Origin: Ceratorhiza oryzae-sativae
Taxonomy: Eukaryota; Basidiomycota; Agaricomycetes; Cantharellales; Ceratobasidiaceae
Assembly: GCA_030998015.1 (NCBI GenBank)
Contig: JARWMV010000233.1
Location: 744,001 to 808,000 of the forward strand
Direction of reading: 5' to 3'
DNA length: 64,000 nt
Shown: in pieces, positions 11,065-22,099 of the stretch
Layout of the letters: each line of letters opens with the position of its first letter
Numbering within the stretch: the first letter of the stretch is position 1
Made by a program: the position numbers and the translations under genes
Notes under the pieces: generated by a model
What the model saw: only the letters and a program-made list of their open reading frames with translations
What the model was told of the DNA's origin: nothing
Database searches by the model: none

Positions 11065-12758
11065 CTAGCCGCTCGCGACTCCCGATTGCTGCACGGCGTA
11101 TACCGTTGCCGACAGAGGCAATGCGATCAGTGGTGTAACAATATAGGCGATTGTGAGCTGAAATATGGATGAACTTTAGTCGAACACGCATCTTAGATAT
11201 ATATGCTTACTATTCGTGCCACTTGGCCGTCTTCTCTTTCGTCTAGTCCAGCCATCTCGGATATCTAGAATGCTTAGAGTCAAACTAGCGTCCCGCAACT
11301 AACCAGTTATCTATACTTACGGCTGCAAGTGTGATTGCTGGCGGTCCAACTCCAACAATAGAAAGCACAAAGTCCTGCAGGTATGTTCGTAAGAGTCAAA
11401 ATAGTGCGGCGTAGAAAATCACCCGAACTTACCAGGATCGGGTCGCGCTCAACATAATTAGGCCAATGGACTCGAAGTAGGTACACCACACTAATCATGA
11501 TGGCCGGCATCAAGAAGAACCTGTGGAAGAATAATGCTATTGCAGGAGCCACTGGGAATTTGGCTCCCCTGTATAAATACTAATGAGTACACAGGTGGTA
11601 CTCATAGTCTATCTCGGATTACTTACGGCTTGGATCGAAGCTTGCTACCTAGGACAAAAATCTGTAAGGCTAAAGTTTCGATGAGCATATTTCAGGCAGG
11701 CGACCCAAAATTAGCGTACCGGTATATAGCTTCCCCAGGTAGTCTGCGCTTTGGGTTATGGTTGCATTTAGCACTGTTCCCTTGCCGAAAAATAAATGTC
11801 GAATTGGAGGAGTGATGCCAAACAGAACAGCAAGGATTGCAGCAACCAATGGCGGATTGAATACCTCAACAACCCAAGACCAAGCACTCTTTCCCGATTT
11901 ACGAACGGTTGGCCACACTTGATCGGCGGCTTCGTGTATGCCCTCGGCCGAGAGTAGGGGTGTGCGCTCCGTCCCGTTAGTACCAGAGCGTTGCTCTGGA
12001 TCTCTATCATTGTGTTGCGGCGGCTTATGATGGCTCATAATCTCAGGTCCCAAAGCAAATCGACTATTTGAGCTCGTTAATGGCTTGCGCTTGTATCATG
12101 GTATGAACTCACAATACGTTGCCCACAAGTGCAGCAATCAGCAGGTAGGTGCGTCCACGGGCAACCGCATCCGCCACACTTCCACCGTGCTTTCCAATTA
12201 GAATTCGAATGGTCCCGGTTTTTTCCAGGCTGCTGATCAAGAGTAGCGGGAGACTGGTAGCGTTGTGGAATATAAAGGCGGCAGAGGCCCAGCGAGGTCC
12301 TTTCAAAACGCGGTGCGTGAGAGCTCCAACCAAGTACGAGACAACCATCGCAAATATGGATAGAATAATGATTATTCCATAGTCGACCAGGTTGGAGATT
12401 GTAGCATGGGGCCCAATCTGGGTGAAGAGAAGGGCGGGTAGGAAGACGGTGATGCACAGGTGCGAAATTTGCTAATGAAGACGGTTTATATTCCACCCCA
12501 TGTGATCTTATGATTGACTAATGTACCTTTTCGCCCTCAGCGTTTACCCATCCTGCATACTGAGCCAAATATCCGAAGAATAACACTAGGAGGACCGCAA
12601 TGGATGCCTGGGCCAAAGACAACTTGTGAGACTGGCGCTGTGCAACCGCAAAAGTAATGAGCACTGACCTCGGCCGAGCCAACAGCAGTTTCGAGCAAGT
12701 TGTGAACTTCGCTGGCCATGGTAGCTGTGGGGGGCGACTTTGGAGCTGGGTCTCCCAT
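11065..12758 (-). CDS. AEC-family membrane transporter (auxin efflux carrier domain)
   Basis: Polytopic membrane transporter of the Mem_trans/AEC family; fungal members sit in the ER or plasma membrane and their substrates are mostly unknown. The start at 12758 is followed by an intron (GTCAGT...GCCCAG) into helix 1 (SIAVLLVLFFGYLAQYAG). Later segments include HLCITVFLPALLFTQIG, ILSIFAMVVSYLVGALTH, FHNATSLPLLLISSL with the family's Asn/Pro motif, a long polar cytosolic loop (about 12045-11900), NPPLVAAILAVLFGITPP, and the C-terminal bundle FVLSIVGVGPPAITLAA then LTIAYIVTPLIALPLSAT. I resolved the last exons by splice signals; the stop is TAG at 11067-11065. About nine exons. It shares a short divergent promoter with LUC7. 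Confidence 0.85.
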
Positions 12759-12852
12759 ACATCTTTATATTCTGGCTGTTGAGAGAGAGACGTCATAGCA
12801 CAATCAGAAATAGCTTGGCTTCATCCACAAATACGTTAAAACACGTTAGCGA

Positions 12853-12859
12853 TCACGTG
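12853..12859. promoter_or_regulatory. TCACGTG box between AEC transporter and LUC7
   Basis: CACGTG core 48 bp before the LUC7 start (12907) and 95 bp before the AEC start (12758), inside a 148-bp divergent promoter. Confidence 0.4.
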
Positions 12860-12906
12860 CTCTCAGGTGGCAGTCGGCAACCACCAGCACCAAACGCTTG
12901 CACGCA

Positions 12907-14249
12907 ATGGGTCGCCTAGCTGAAATGCAGCGCAAGCTGCTCGAGGTACGTCGGAACATCCGTTAATTCGAGTCTTTATGCTGAACTTGCCCAGCAAATG
13001 ATGGGGCCGGAAGCAATGGGAGCGGTGAACGCCAACTTGCAATGGTTTGATGACAAAGTCTGCAGGAACTTTTTGTGTGGAACTTGCCCTCATGCACTCT
13101 TCACTAACACTGTGAGTGCAGATTCATTGTAGTGCCCTGCTACGCTAACTCGTCGCTCCATAGAAAATGGATTTGGGCCCGTGCCCAAAGTCTCATACCG
13201 AGCGCCTCAAGACAGACTTCAACGAGGCTCGCGAGAAGAACCCGTCCGACCCACGGTTCGACCAATTCCAACGAGAATATGAAGCTAATATATCTTCGTT
13301 CGTCGAGGAATGTGACCGGCGTATCCGTGCTGCCCACCGTCGGCTCGAGAAAACCCCAGAGGAGAATGCCAAAACCACCAATCTGGTGAGTATTCCCGCT
13401 CAGCATCTTCTACATTTCATGAACTAATGTCCGCAGATGAGGGAAATTGGTGAAATTGAGCTAGCTATTCAAGGAGGAACAGAGAGGATTGAGAGTCTGG
13501 GTATGTGGCGTTGCTGATGCTACCGTTCGTCGCGCCAACACATGATTTGCAGGTGAGGAGGGTAAAGTCGAAGAGTCTATGAAAGAGTTGGAGGCTGTCG
13601 AAGCGCTAAAGGCTGAAAAGACTGAGAAGGAGGTAAGTGGCTCGACGAGCAAGTGAAACGCCAGCGCTGACGGGTTGTTAGCGAGAACTCCAACAACTCA
13701 CCGATACCTCCGGAGCCTCCGGTCATCAAAAACTCCGAGTCTGCGACGTTTGCGGTGCATACCTTTCGGTCCTGGACTCTGACCGACGTCTGGCCGATCA
13801 TTTTGGTGGTAAAGTGAGTGTTGTGGGATCCCTGAAGCTCAGCTTAGACTAATCGGTATCGTTTAGATGCATTTGGGCTATTTTGAACTTCGTAAGATGC
13901 TGGACGAGTTGAAAACTCGCAGAAGTCAAGGTGGACGAGGGCCTATGGGTCCTCCTGCTGCACCTGCGTCAGCACCCTCGGGACCCGCAGGACCCGCGCC
14001 TGACGGTCCTCGCGACCGCGGTTATGAACGTGACCGGGATCGGGATCGTGACCGGGACCGAGACATTCATCGCGATAGCCACCGAGACCGTGATCACCAT
14101 TCATCGAGATATGAGTGAGTTGGTTCAATCTGCATGCCTCAGTGAGTTACTGACACGTGTGTAGCCGTGACAGAGATCGCGATCATCGTGACCGAGACTC
14201 AAGACGGGGCGACCGCGATAGGTCGCGTTCTCCACGTCGTCGCTATTAA
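12907..14249 (+). CDS. LUC7: LUC7-family U1 snRNP-associated splicing factor
   Basis: LUC7 stabilises U1 snRNP on weak 5' splice sites. Eight exons (12907-12945, 12995-13111, 13164-13385, 13437-13500, 13553-13632, 13682-13813, 13867-14114, 14165-14249) give 328 residues; all seven introns are 49-53 nt and all phases fit. The protein opens with MGRLAEMQRKLLEQMMG. It then has the first zinc finger of C-C-C-H type (VCRNFLCGTCPHALF to LGPCPKSH), a coiled coil (about residues 75-180), the second C2H2-like finger (LRVCDVCGAYL to DHFGGKMHLGY), a Gly/Ala/Pro linker and an RD/RS-rich tail of alternating Arg-Asp ending SRSPRRRY. The exon structure is unusually clean, which makes it a good local standard for intron size. 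Confidence 0.95.
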
Positions 14250-17081
14250 TTTGCTATGTCCCTCTGGCCATGTATTCTATACTGTTTTCACTCTAGGTTC
14301 AACCCAAAATTCCAACGATTCCAGGTCTTTCCTCTATATTTCCCCTTAAGCTTCATTCAAGAGAGTTTATAAAACAAGAAGTTGCAATTGGTTGGTCCTA
14401 TGTTGTGCGATTGAGAATCTTACCAACAGCAACTATGGGCATAAGCGCCGAAAGTGAAGGAAGGGATCATCTCAGTTCTGCATGGCCTCTAATTGTATGC
14501 GGCGACACACGCAATCCTTTCAAGGTTCATGTCTTTCCGATGTTTGAACCTTGCCGGATGCAACACCAGCTGATCACAATATGCTCCGCAGAATATCCTG
14601 ATCTTCCCGCATGGCGCGTGGTGGGATTATTGATTCATCTTTATTCCAGGCTCGCTTATTCGCTTCTGGCGCTCTTTGGCACATGTCTTTATGTGAACAT
14701 ATCCGTACCAAATGACCGATTGATAGTAGAAGCAAACCAAGTGATCCAGAATGGTGCGCTCCAACAAAGAGCCGATATTTGAATTGAATATTGGGAGCGA
14801 GCGTCAATTCGAAGACAACAGGATCAGCCGAGCAATGAGCGAAGGCGTCGGGGGATTCAGCAGTATTCTAAGTTTAAATAATCAAACGACGCAATGCAGA
14901 AAACAAGGAAGCAAAGTGACGGCAGAAATATCGGGACTTTTCAAGAGCTAAGTGCTTGCAAAAGCACTGCTGGGAACTAGAGCCCAAAGACGTATTTCTT
15001 TGCCAACTCCAACCACCAGGTCCCCTGATTGATTGATCGATTATTAGGATATTCATATTGGCGTAAGGACCTTTTACCCGTACCAATAAGGGTGCTGGCA
15101 CTCGTCTCTAGCCTCAAGTGCATCTAAGCATTCGGTTTACAACCAACGTCGTTAATCATGCCCGAATAAACGCAAATATACAAGCTGATGCAGCAACGCT
15201 GCCAAAAAGCAAGCATACATGAAACAATAATAATCTCACTGTTCTCTCGCCCCTCTTCCAGACCGAGGTAAGTTTGACCGATAATTCTCGCTGCTCTGGC
15301 CCTATGTTCACGCTCACCACTAACACTCGACACCAAGCGCCCGCACCCGTCCAGCGGTGCACCATGTGCAAAGATAGGGGTTGGGACGGTTCGATCCATT
15401 CCGTGGCTGGCACAAATCCGCCGTATAGTTGGGCCTTGCCATGCTGATGGCTCATTCAGGGGACAAATTTTCAACCTCCGACAGACTAGCCAACCTCAGA
15501 GGAGTAGCGGAAATAGTTCGTGTCGCTGAATCAAGCTGAAGCCGAGACTCCGTTGTAGGATACCGATGATCAAATTGGAAACTCTGGCTTACAGTGGCGC
15601 AATAGTCTTGGAAGGCATGGATAATCAGACAACTCATCATAGCTTTTTCTACAGCTCCTTGCAAACAGTAGTTCTACACACGATTCTATGGACCACTAAG
15701 TTCAAATGTCTTTCTGGAATATCGGGTATACCTTATCAACGCACTTTTGTAACTCGCCGAGATTCGAAGACAGAACGGGGAGCGAGTAACAATCCTGTCG
15801 TTTATCTTGAAGCGAGGGGTGGTTTGTGAGAGCTTCGGCTGTTGAGTTCCGGGCTGGACATGCCTCTTTTTGTGTTGGGCGTCTATTTTGTTGGATCTTT
15901 TCCTCAGGCCAGGCACGCCGGCCAGACGAGGCGCTCGCCCGTTTGATTGCTTTCGCCACAATCCTATTAAAGCCTAGTGTACTATCGCCCCATCCTCTTG
16001 CACTAACAAATGGAACGAGCACAAATTTCGATGATACACTTCTTGACAGAGCATCTTTCCGTGTACTGGAATCGGTTCCTACCCCCAGTAAACGCACCGC
16101 CGGGTGGTGCCCCACATACGACGGAGGCCCAGGAATCGTCTTGTGAGGGAAATGGAGCGCGGTCAGGGGACGACGAATTCACGGCTAATCACTTGACGGT
16201 AAGCTCCCTGTGCACAGTAGAAATCCAGCTGATCAGTGGTTTAGATGTCGTCTGAAACCTTAAACGATGCGAATGAGCCCGACCATATTACCGGCGGCCA
16301 ACTAGACTTGTCTAACGATATGGGTATAATATCATTACATGAGGCTAGGTGTCTGTTATGGGCTACTGCTGGGCTCACCAAAAATAGCGAGTATCATTCA
16401 AGTACTGCACTGGTTGAAGTCAGTCGTTTGACAACATAGTGTTCCTACTCGAGCTGAATCTTGCTCATCCGCTTTTAAGGATCTGGGATGCAATACTTCC
16501 TCTATCCTTCGAGCTGGATTTTATATTAGAACTCATAAGTGTACCATCACAAGGTGCCTCCACGACTATCGGAAGGCCCCTCTCCCGGCATACACATTCA
16601 ATGAGCACCGGCTGTATCGTAATGGGGTTCTCTGCAATAGCCTGTTAAGAGTGATCTACGAGGTTTTTTGCGTATACTATATTACTATATTTCATTTGAT
16701 ATCATACTTTTCTCCACGCACCGCGTCTATTATTGCTATGCTATACGATGCTAGAACGGGGTTGTTGAGAGTTATGTTTGATCCAGAGAATAGCCCGATC
16801 AGTCTTCTCCTGCGTATTGGAGCTATGTAGTATATTTAAAAACATGACAATTATTTTGCGATGGCGCCTTCTCTTTAATCGAGCCCACGACAACCCTAAC
16901 AGGAAATCGGCAGAAATTTGTCCGTTATGCTTCCTAGGGGTATCGGTTATGCCCTGCGTTTGTTCCAACTGCCATTAATTAACCTTCAAGGTCACCCAAG
17001 TTGGATCCCTATTATTTGTCCCCTAAGCTCTCATATACTACAACATTTTTCCTTATCTAGACAATATCCATACGCTGCATA
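14250..17081. other. gene-poor, AT-rich stretch flanking the transposon
   Basis: About 2.8 kb with no protein I can recognise on either strand. Frames up to 137 codons occur (for example 14405-14782 plus, 16115-15702 minus), but several begin at non-ATG codons and none shows a domain or a convincing exon chain. Composition is AT-richer than the gene clusters. It may be degraded mobile DNA or an island outside coding constraint. The TA target site of the Tc1-like element ends it. Confidence 0.5.
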
Positions 17082-17083
17082 TA

Positions 17084-17247
17084 CAGTGCACAGCAAAATG
17101 ATTGCAGCACGTGACGAAAAATCGACTATTCACGATTCTAGCAGCGATTATTCAATATTATGTACATACATTGGTGCAATCTGATAGAACAACAAAATGC
17201 GCACGCAGCGCAAAAACAACGAGAGAAATCGATAAGTGGGACGGCGA
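17084..17247 (+). repeat. left TIR of Tc1-like element, outer part
   Basis: 164 bp identical to the reverse complement of 21837-22000. It is cut at its inner side by the hAT insertion. The outer 17-mer site is at 17093-17109. Confidence 0.93.
17240..17247. repeat. 8-bp target site duplication, left copy
   Basis: GACGGCGA, repeated exactly at 20568-20575. It belongs to the Tc1-like TIR sequence, and the uninterrupted right TIR carries it once (21837-21844, reverse complement). Confidence 0.92.
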
Positions 17248-20200
17248 TAGAGTCTGACATGGGTCACCCGGATATGTGCCGGGCTTCTTACCCGCGGGAC
17301 GCCTCTGGCGCGGGTGGTCTACGGGTGATATTGCCAATTCATCCACCCGGGCTAAGTCGACCGGGCTTTACCCGTGATGCTTATAAATCTTATGATCAAT
17401 ACAATTACATGCCGTTTAAGATACATGGACTGAGAAATTACATCGTTGCTTGAATAGCTGCAGCCGCAGCGCTAAGGTCTCGCAGCAGCGGAGTGCCAAC
17501 CCAAGAGCCCACCGCCATTTTGGCTTGAAACGTGCGTGAGTTCATCTGGTGCTGCAAATGATTTACCATCAGTCGCCCATTCGAGAACGCACGTTCAGCG
17601 TCGACAGATGACGCTATATATATTAATTTTAGCTTAATTATTTGGTTTTATCTGCAAGAAGTACATACCTGGCGCAGTTATATAGTCAAGTGCCATGGTA
17701 AAGACCCGAGGGAGGTGGACAAGACGATCTATACAGTATTTAACTAAACCTCCATGTTCTGCGATCACGCTCTCAGGTACCACATCGTCTGCTAGATACC
17801 GCTCGATACAGTCGAGTTCAGGTGATGTTGGGACTGCTGATAGGAGCGTCTGTCGATGGAGATACTTGTTCACACGCTACAAAATAGATATTAAACGGAC
17901 AAAAAGCAGGGATGTTAGATGCTTACCTTAGATGGATACAAGTTATCTTGTTGAACATTTGGTTTCAAGTCGAATGGCTGTTCTCCCGAGGATTTTGTAT
18001 AAGACTGATAAAACCGCTGGATAACCATCTCACGGATCTTCTGAATGTCGTTATATGAATAACCGTTATCTAGAAACCACTTCAACTTGAGTGAAGGACA
18101 CAACGCTAAGCCTGTGTGTCAATATGCGCTGCTAAAAGACACCAAATCCACTTACCAACCGCCATATAGTACATATCTGACTCCGACGTCATTTTCTTTA
18201 TGTACTTATCATACACAAGAGTTGCAGCTCGAGCTGCAACCCGAGTCAGAGGGCTCATATCAATAGAGTCGATACAAACCGCCTCTAGCTCCGATCGCAT
18301 CAACACCAGCTCAGGAAGCGTGTAGGGCAACAGAGGCACTTCGGCAAGGGAAAAGCACTTTGTCCTTTCCTTAAATATCTAATGCATTTGATAGTCAATC
18401 ATTTCAGTAAATCTAAAGACTTTGGCTTAGTTAATCATACCTAGTACTGTAAGCATCTCGTCTGCTAAGCTATATTGTGCTTCGTTCAATGAATAAGATT
18501 TAAGCTTCAAGGTCGAATCGCCAGTTAGCAGCTGGGCCTCCACTTTGAAATGGATATGGCTTTCGAGGCAATCATATTCAGTATCCCAGCGGGTATCCAC
18601 GCGCTCGGTAAGAATACGTTGCTCGCCATTTGTATTCTTTGTTGCCAGTTGCTCAAACCTCTCCCGTAGCTGCGTGGATGCATGAACCCTTCGGGCCAGA
18701 CCAGCAATCTGATTTTATGCATAAGTAGTGCTCGCATATACAGATAGATACTATACACTTACTTTAGGCATAAGCGATTGCCTTTCTTGGATTTGTTCCT
18801 TTGTTGGAACTACTTTTTCCAAAGCCATCTGATCGAGCGCCTTTTGGGTGATCTTCTGAACAACACAGTCGTCGTAATCCTGCTTATCAGGGTCAGTTTC
18901 AGGTCGGAGGATGCCATCTGTGTCATCTTCGTCCTCGTTTTCAGCATGGGAGGTGTGCTGTGTTGGAGTGTTGGGTGTGCCATCAGTCTGGGCTTGGCTA
19001 GCCGGGAGGCTAGCTTTCTTGCGACGAGGTGGCTTAGAGAAGAGCGATAGAAACGCCTATAGGTTTGTTTGAGTCAGTCAGAGTATGTGGTCGTTAATTA
19101 AGGGGGCGTACCTTGGCCATTAAGTTAATAATGTGTGCCAAGCATCGCACACGGTTTTTAGCACCATGAAACGAAGGGATAAGATCCAACAGGCTATCAG
19201 TTAGTGTGTTGTTGTTACTAGCATTGTCGAGGCAGATTGAAAGAACCTAGCAGATATTAGTTGATCATGTTAGGAAAGAATTCAGAGGGGAAACACACCT
19301 TCTGGTCGATACCATACCGCTTGAGACATTCAAAAATGCGTGAGGCAAGATACTCTCCTGTATGCGCATGTGTTAAGCTTGATCAGAGTTAGATTTGTTT
19401 GAGAACAATGCCTGAAAGCGTAAGCATACGTACTGGATGAACTCCAGAATACTTCGCCAAATTTTTCCTTCGTCTCACCATATTGCAACCAGTCCCAGAA
19501 ACGAAGATGCCTGAGGACTTGTCCAGCCATCTATAGCAAGATGAATAGCACCTGGGAGTTTCTGTGCAGTAAAAACGAGTATGGCTAAGTAATCGATATG
19601 AAAACTGTGAAGGTAATTGGCACATACCTTATAATAAGCTTTTACACCATCGGAAGAGCATGCATATAGGACTTGAGTGTCGCGGGATACGGTCCTCGAA
19701 GAGGGCAAGATCGTCCCAGGTCGTAAAAGATTGACCTCCTGTTGATATAGGTCATCATCTACAGAGTTAAACGATCGCTTGTTCCGTGCGCAGCGGAGCG
19801 CAATAAGCACCCGATGTCGCGCCTCAGAGTAACTGGAAAAATACTGAGACTGCGGAGCTGGGCTCTGAGTGACTCCCCATCGGGCATCACACGTCTGGGC
19901 CGTGGTACGTAAGTTGCAAGTCCCATCGCCTGTCCTCATGCGATCTCGGAATTGAACCGAGTGTGACGGGTGCTTGTGCTTGCACTCAAACCGAAATACA
20001 AGACGGCTAGGGCTCCCATGCTCATCATATATACGATCTAGGTATGAGTCGTAATGCTTATACACCGGAGACCGCCAAGCTCCAAGCGACGCATCTGCAA
20101 CAAATCAAAATGAATATAAAGCGGCCCAGACTGTGCAGCAGGTACGTACTTATGATTTCATCGTCACTGTATGACCAGATTTCGACATCAGTGAGTGCAT

Positions 20201-20567
20201 CGAGACCTTGACGCCGGCGAGTCTGGTGTCGAACAGCAGTGGTTGGAACAGCGGGCATAATACGGTGTATTTAGAAACTACACAACAGAGGTATTTACAA
20301 GCAAAGGCTGCCATTCCGCCCAGCGTTTTATATGCGCACCAAACGAAGGTCGGCGAATGTCTCAGAAGCCAGTGCACCGACGCGCAACGGCGGGATTTGT
20401 TAGCTGTTACCCGACTGCTTAGTCACTACTATGGAACTACCCGGGACTTTCCAGTACCTGCGGGTATAATTTGAAATTCAACCGGGCTACCCGTGTTCTT
20501 GCCCGGTTCCCTCCCGCGGATAATGCCCGGGCGTACCCGCGGCGAGGCTGTCCCGTGTCAGACTCTA
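17248..20567 (-). mobile_element. hAT superfamily transposon, complete, nested in the Tc1-like TIR
   Basis: 3320 bp. The ends are inverted: TAGAGTCTGACATGGG at 17248 and its reverse-complement counterpart with one mismatch ending at 20567. An exact 8-bp duplication GACGGCGA flanks it (17240-17247 and 20568-20575), the hAT signature. Both subterminal regions (17260-17370 and 20400-20560) are packed with CCCGG/ACCCG motifs in both orientations, as expected for transposase binding sites. The element carries one multi-exon transposase gene on the minus strand with no stop that I could not splice out, so it may be autonomous. Confidence 0.93.
17438..20258 (-). CDS. hAT transposase (RNase H-like fold with C-terminal dimerisation domain)
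   Basis: Cut-and-paste DDE transposase. The start at 20258 is followed by a basic N-terminal region with a zinc-finger-like stretch (about 20065-19640). Then come the hAT catalytic block with the first Asp (HLAIDGWTSP, about 19545), the second Asp motif (SICLDNASNN, about 19245) followed by NRVRCLAHIINLMAKA, an acidic insertion, WDTEY near 18590, and the helical region. The C-terminal dimerisation segment is FTMALDYITAPASSVDAER/AFSNGRLM, ending at TAA 17440-17438. At least nine introns of about 45-60 nt are needed; I resolved several (for example GTGTGT...CTGCTAG and GTACGC...TATAG) and each preserved the frame. No frameshift was needed, in contrast to the Tc1-like transposase. Confidence 0.85.
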
Positions 20568-20575
20568 GACGGCGA
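20568..20575. repeat. 8-bp target site duplication, right copy
   Basis: GACGGCGA, immediately after the hAT right end, identical to 17240-17247. Confidence 0.92.
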
Positions 20576-20629
20576 GAAAGAAAAGAAATAAAGTTGGGTT
20601 TGCTGCAATCATTTTGCATGATGTAAGCA
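20576..20629 (+). repeat. left TIR of Tc1-like element, inner part
   Basis: 54 bp continuing the left TIR after the hAT insertion, identical to the reverse complement of 21783-21836. It contains the inner, inverted 17-mer site at 20601-20617. Confidence 0.92.
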
Positions 20630-20702
20630 GGCTAGATCACCCACGGTTCTCCGCGACAATCTATTTCTTGTCCACAGCAATTTTACTTAGCTTTTTGGCA
20701 CA

Positions 20703-21725
20703 ATGGTGGCTGCAATATCTCCCTCAAAGTGTGCCAACATTATTTTCCTGAAACAGAAAGGCCTGACTGACCGTGCTGTGGCAAACCAACTGGGCGGGGT
20801 ACATGACACTACTGTTGGTCAAATCTGGTCCAGCTATCTTAGAGGCGACAATATTTTTACACTAAAAAAAATTACTGGTCGCCCACGTAAAACAGATGAA
20901 TCTGAGGGTTGCTGGGCTGCTTTGTTGATGTCTCGTGGCGTTGTCAAGACTGCAGCTGAACTTAAGTGTGACTTTTTCCCCAATGTCAGCGCTGATACAC
21001 TCTGGTGGTGGTTGCATGAGCTCGGCTTCTGCATTTATCATTGACACAGAGTCCCATTCCTTAATTGGAAAAAGTGTTGGAGGTGGCTGCGCTGGGGGCA
21101 GTTGCATTTGACATGGGACGAGGTTGACTGGCTCAGGGTGTATTTTTCTGATGAGTCCAAGTTCCCTGTTTTTGGAGTTGGAGGGCCAGATATCTACTAT
21201 AAGAAGTTTGGCAACCCAGTGAAACCTGAGCACATGAAGCAGCTCATCAAACACAGTGGTGGCCATGTTATGGTTTGGGGGTACATCATGCCAGAGGGTG
21301 TTGGTCGATTACACCTTATAGACAGCACACTGATGGCAGCCAAATACACTGAAATCCTCTCCAACAAATTCTACCACCCCCTGCTCAAATCCCATACTCG
21401 CCCCTCCTCAATTATCTTTCAGTAAGACAACAATCCAAAGCACACTGCTTGAGTGACCAAGAAGTGGCTTCTTGATCGCTGGCTCCAAGTCCTCCCTTGG
21501 CCATCGAATAGCCCAGATATGAACCTGATTGAACATGTTTGGTTGTATCTTGATGCTGCTGTTCGCACTGAGAACCCCCAGCCCACGAATTGCCAGGAAC
21601 TTTGGGAGGCTCTGGAGTGGCAATGGAAAAGGATCCCATCTAAATATATTCGTGGTCTCTATAAGTCAATGCCCCGATGTATTGTAGCATTGGTAAAGGC
21701 TAAAGGGGGACATACTAAGTATTGA
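20703..21725 (+). pseudogene. Tc1-family DD34E transposase with three in-frame stops
   Basis: The reading frame is continuous over 340 codons, the normal Tc1 length, with no frameshift. The N-terminal helix-turn-helix pair reads KQKGLTDRAVANQLGG then a GRPRKT hook. The first catalytic Asp is in VYFSDESKF, the second in DNNPKHT directly after a stop, and the Glu in NLIEHVW lies 34 residues later, hence DD34E. Stops are TGA 21042-21044, TAA 21423-21425 and TGA 21450-21452. Each is one C-to-T change from a plausible codon (CGA, CAA, CGA). The gene lies between the two TIRs in plus orientation. It cannot make a full protein as written. Confidence 0.92.
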
Positions 21726-21782
21726 ATTACTTGCTTGAATGTGAGTGCCTTCGTCTATCTTTTCTGGTGGTTGTGGCAGGCT

Positions 21783-22000
21783 TGCTTACATCATGCAAAA
21801 TGATTGCAGCAAACCCAACTTTATTTCTTTTCTTTCTCGCCGTCCCACTTATCGATTTCTCTCGTTGTTTTTGCGCTGCGTGCGCATTTTGTTGTTCTAT
21901 CAGATTGCACCAATGTATGTACATAATATTGAATAATCGCTGCTAGAATCGTGAATAGTCGATTTTTCGTCACGTGCTGCAATCATTTTGCTGTGCACTG
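21783..22000 (-). repeat. right TIR of Tc1-like element (218 bp)
   Basis: Uninterrupted terminal inverted repeat. It serves as the reference that shows the left TIR was split. 17-mer sites lie at 21795-21811 and, inverted, at 21975-21991. TA follows at 22001-22002. Confidence 0.93.
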
Positions 22001-22099
22001 TATCCTCAGAAGTAAGCGCTTGGGACCGCCTCAAGTAAGCGAGCTGTTAAAACAAAGTACGTCACCAATCTTCCTTCCTCGACGATCACTAGCGTTACA

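Larger units (their letters stand above)
17084..22000 (+). mobile_element. Tc1/mariner-type element (TIR 218 bp), interrupted by a hAT insertion
   Basis: Both ends start CAGTGCACAGCAAAATG and are bordered by TA (17082-17083 and 22001-22002), the Tc1/mariner target duplication. The right terminal repeat is 21783-22000 (218 bp). The left one is split: 17084-17247 (164 bp) and 20576-20629 (54 bp), also 218 bp, and the two copies read identical by eye. Removing the hAT (17248-20567) and one 8-bp duplication gives an element of 1589 bp. It encodes a DD34E transposase with three in-frame stops, so it is non-autonomous. Each repeat contains the 17-mer GCAAAATGATTGCAGCA twice in opposite orientation and a CACGTGAC motif. 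Confidence 0.93.

Noticed and set aside
21727..21924. Frames that repeat the same short peptide at 17160 (plus) and 21924 (minus)
   Set aside because: They are translations of the two identical TIR copies of the Tc1-like element, not genes.
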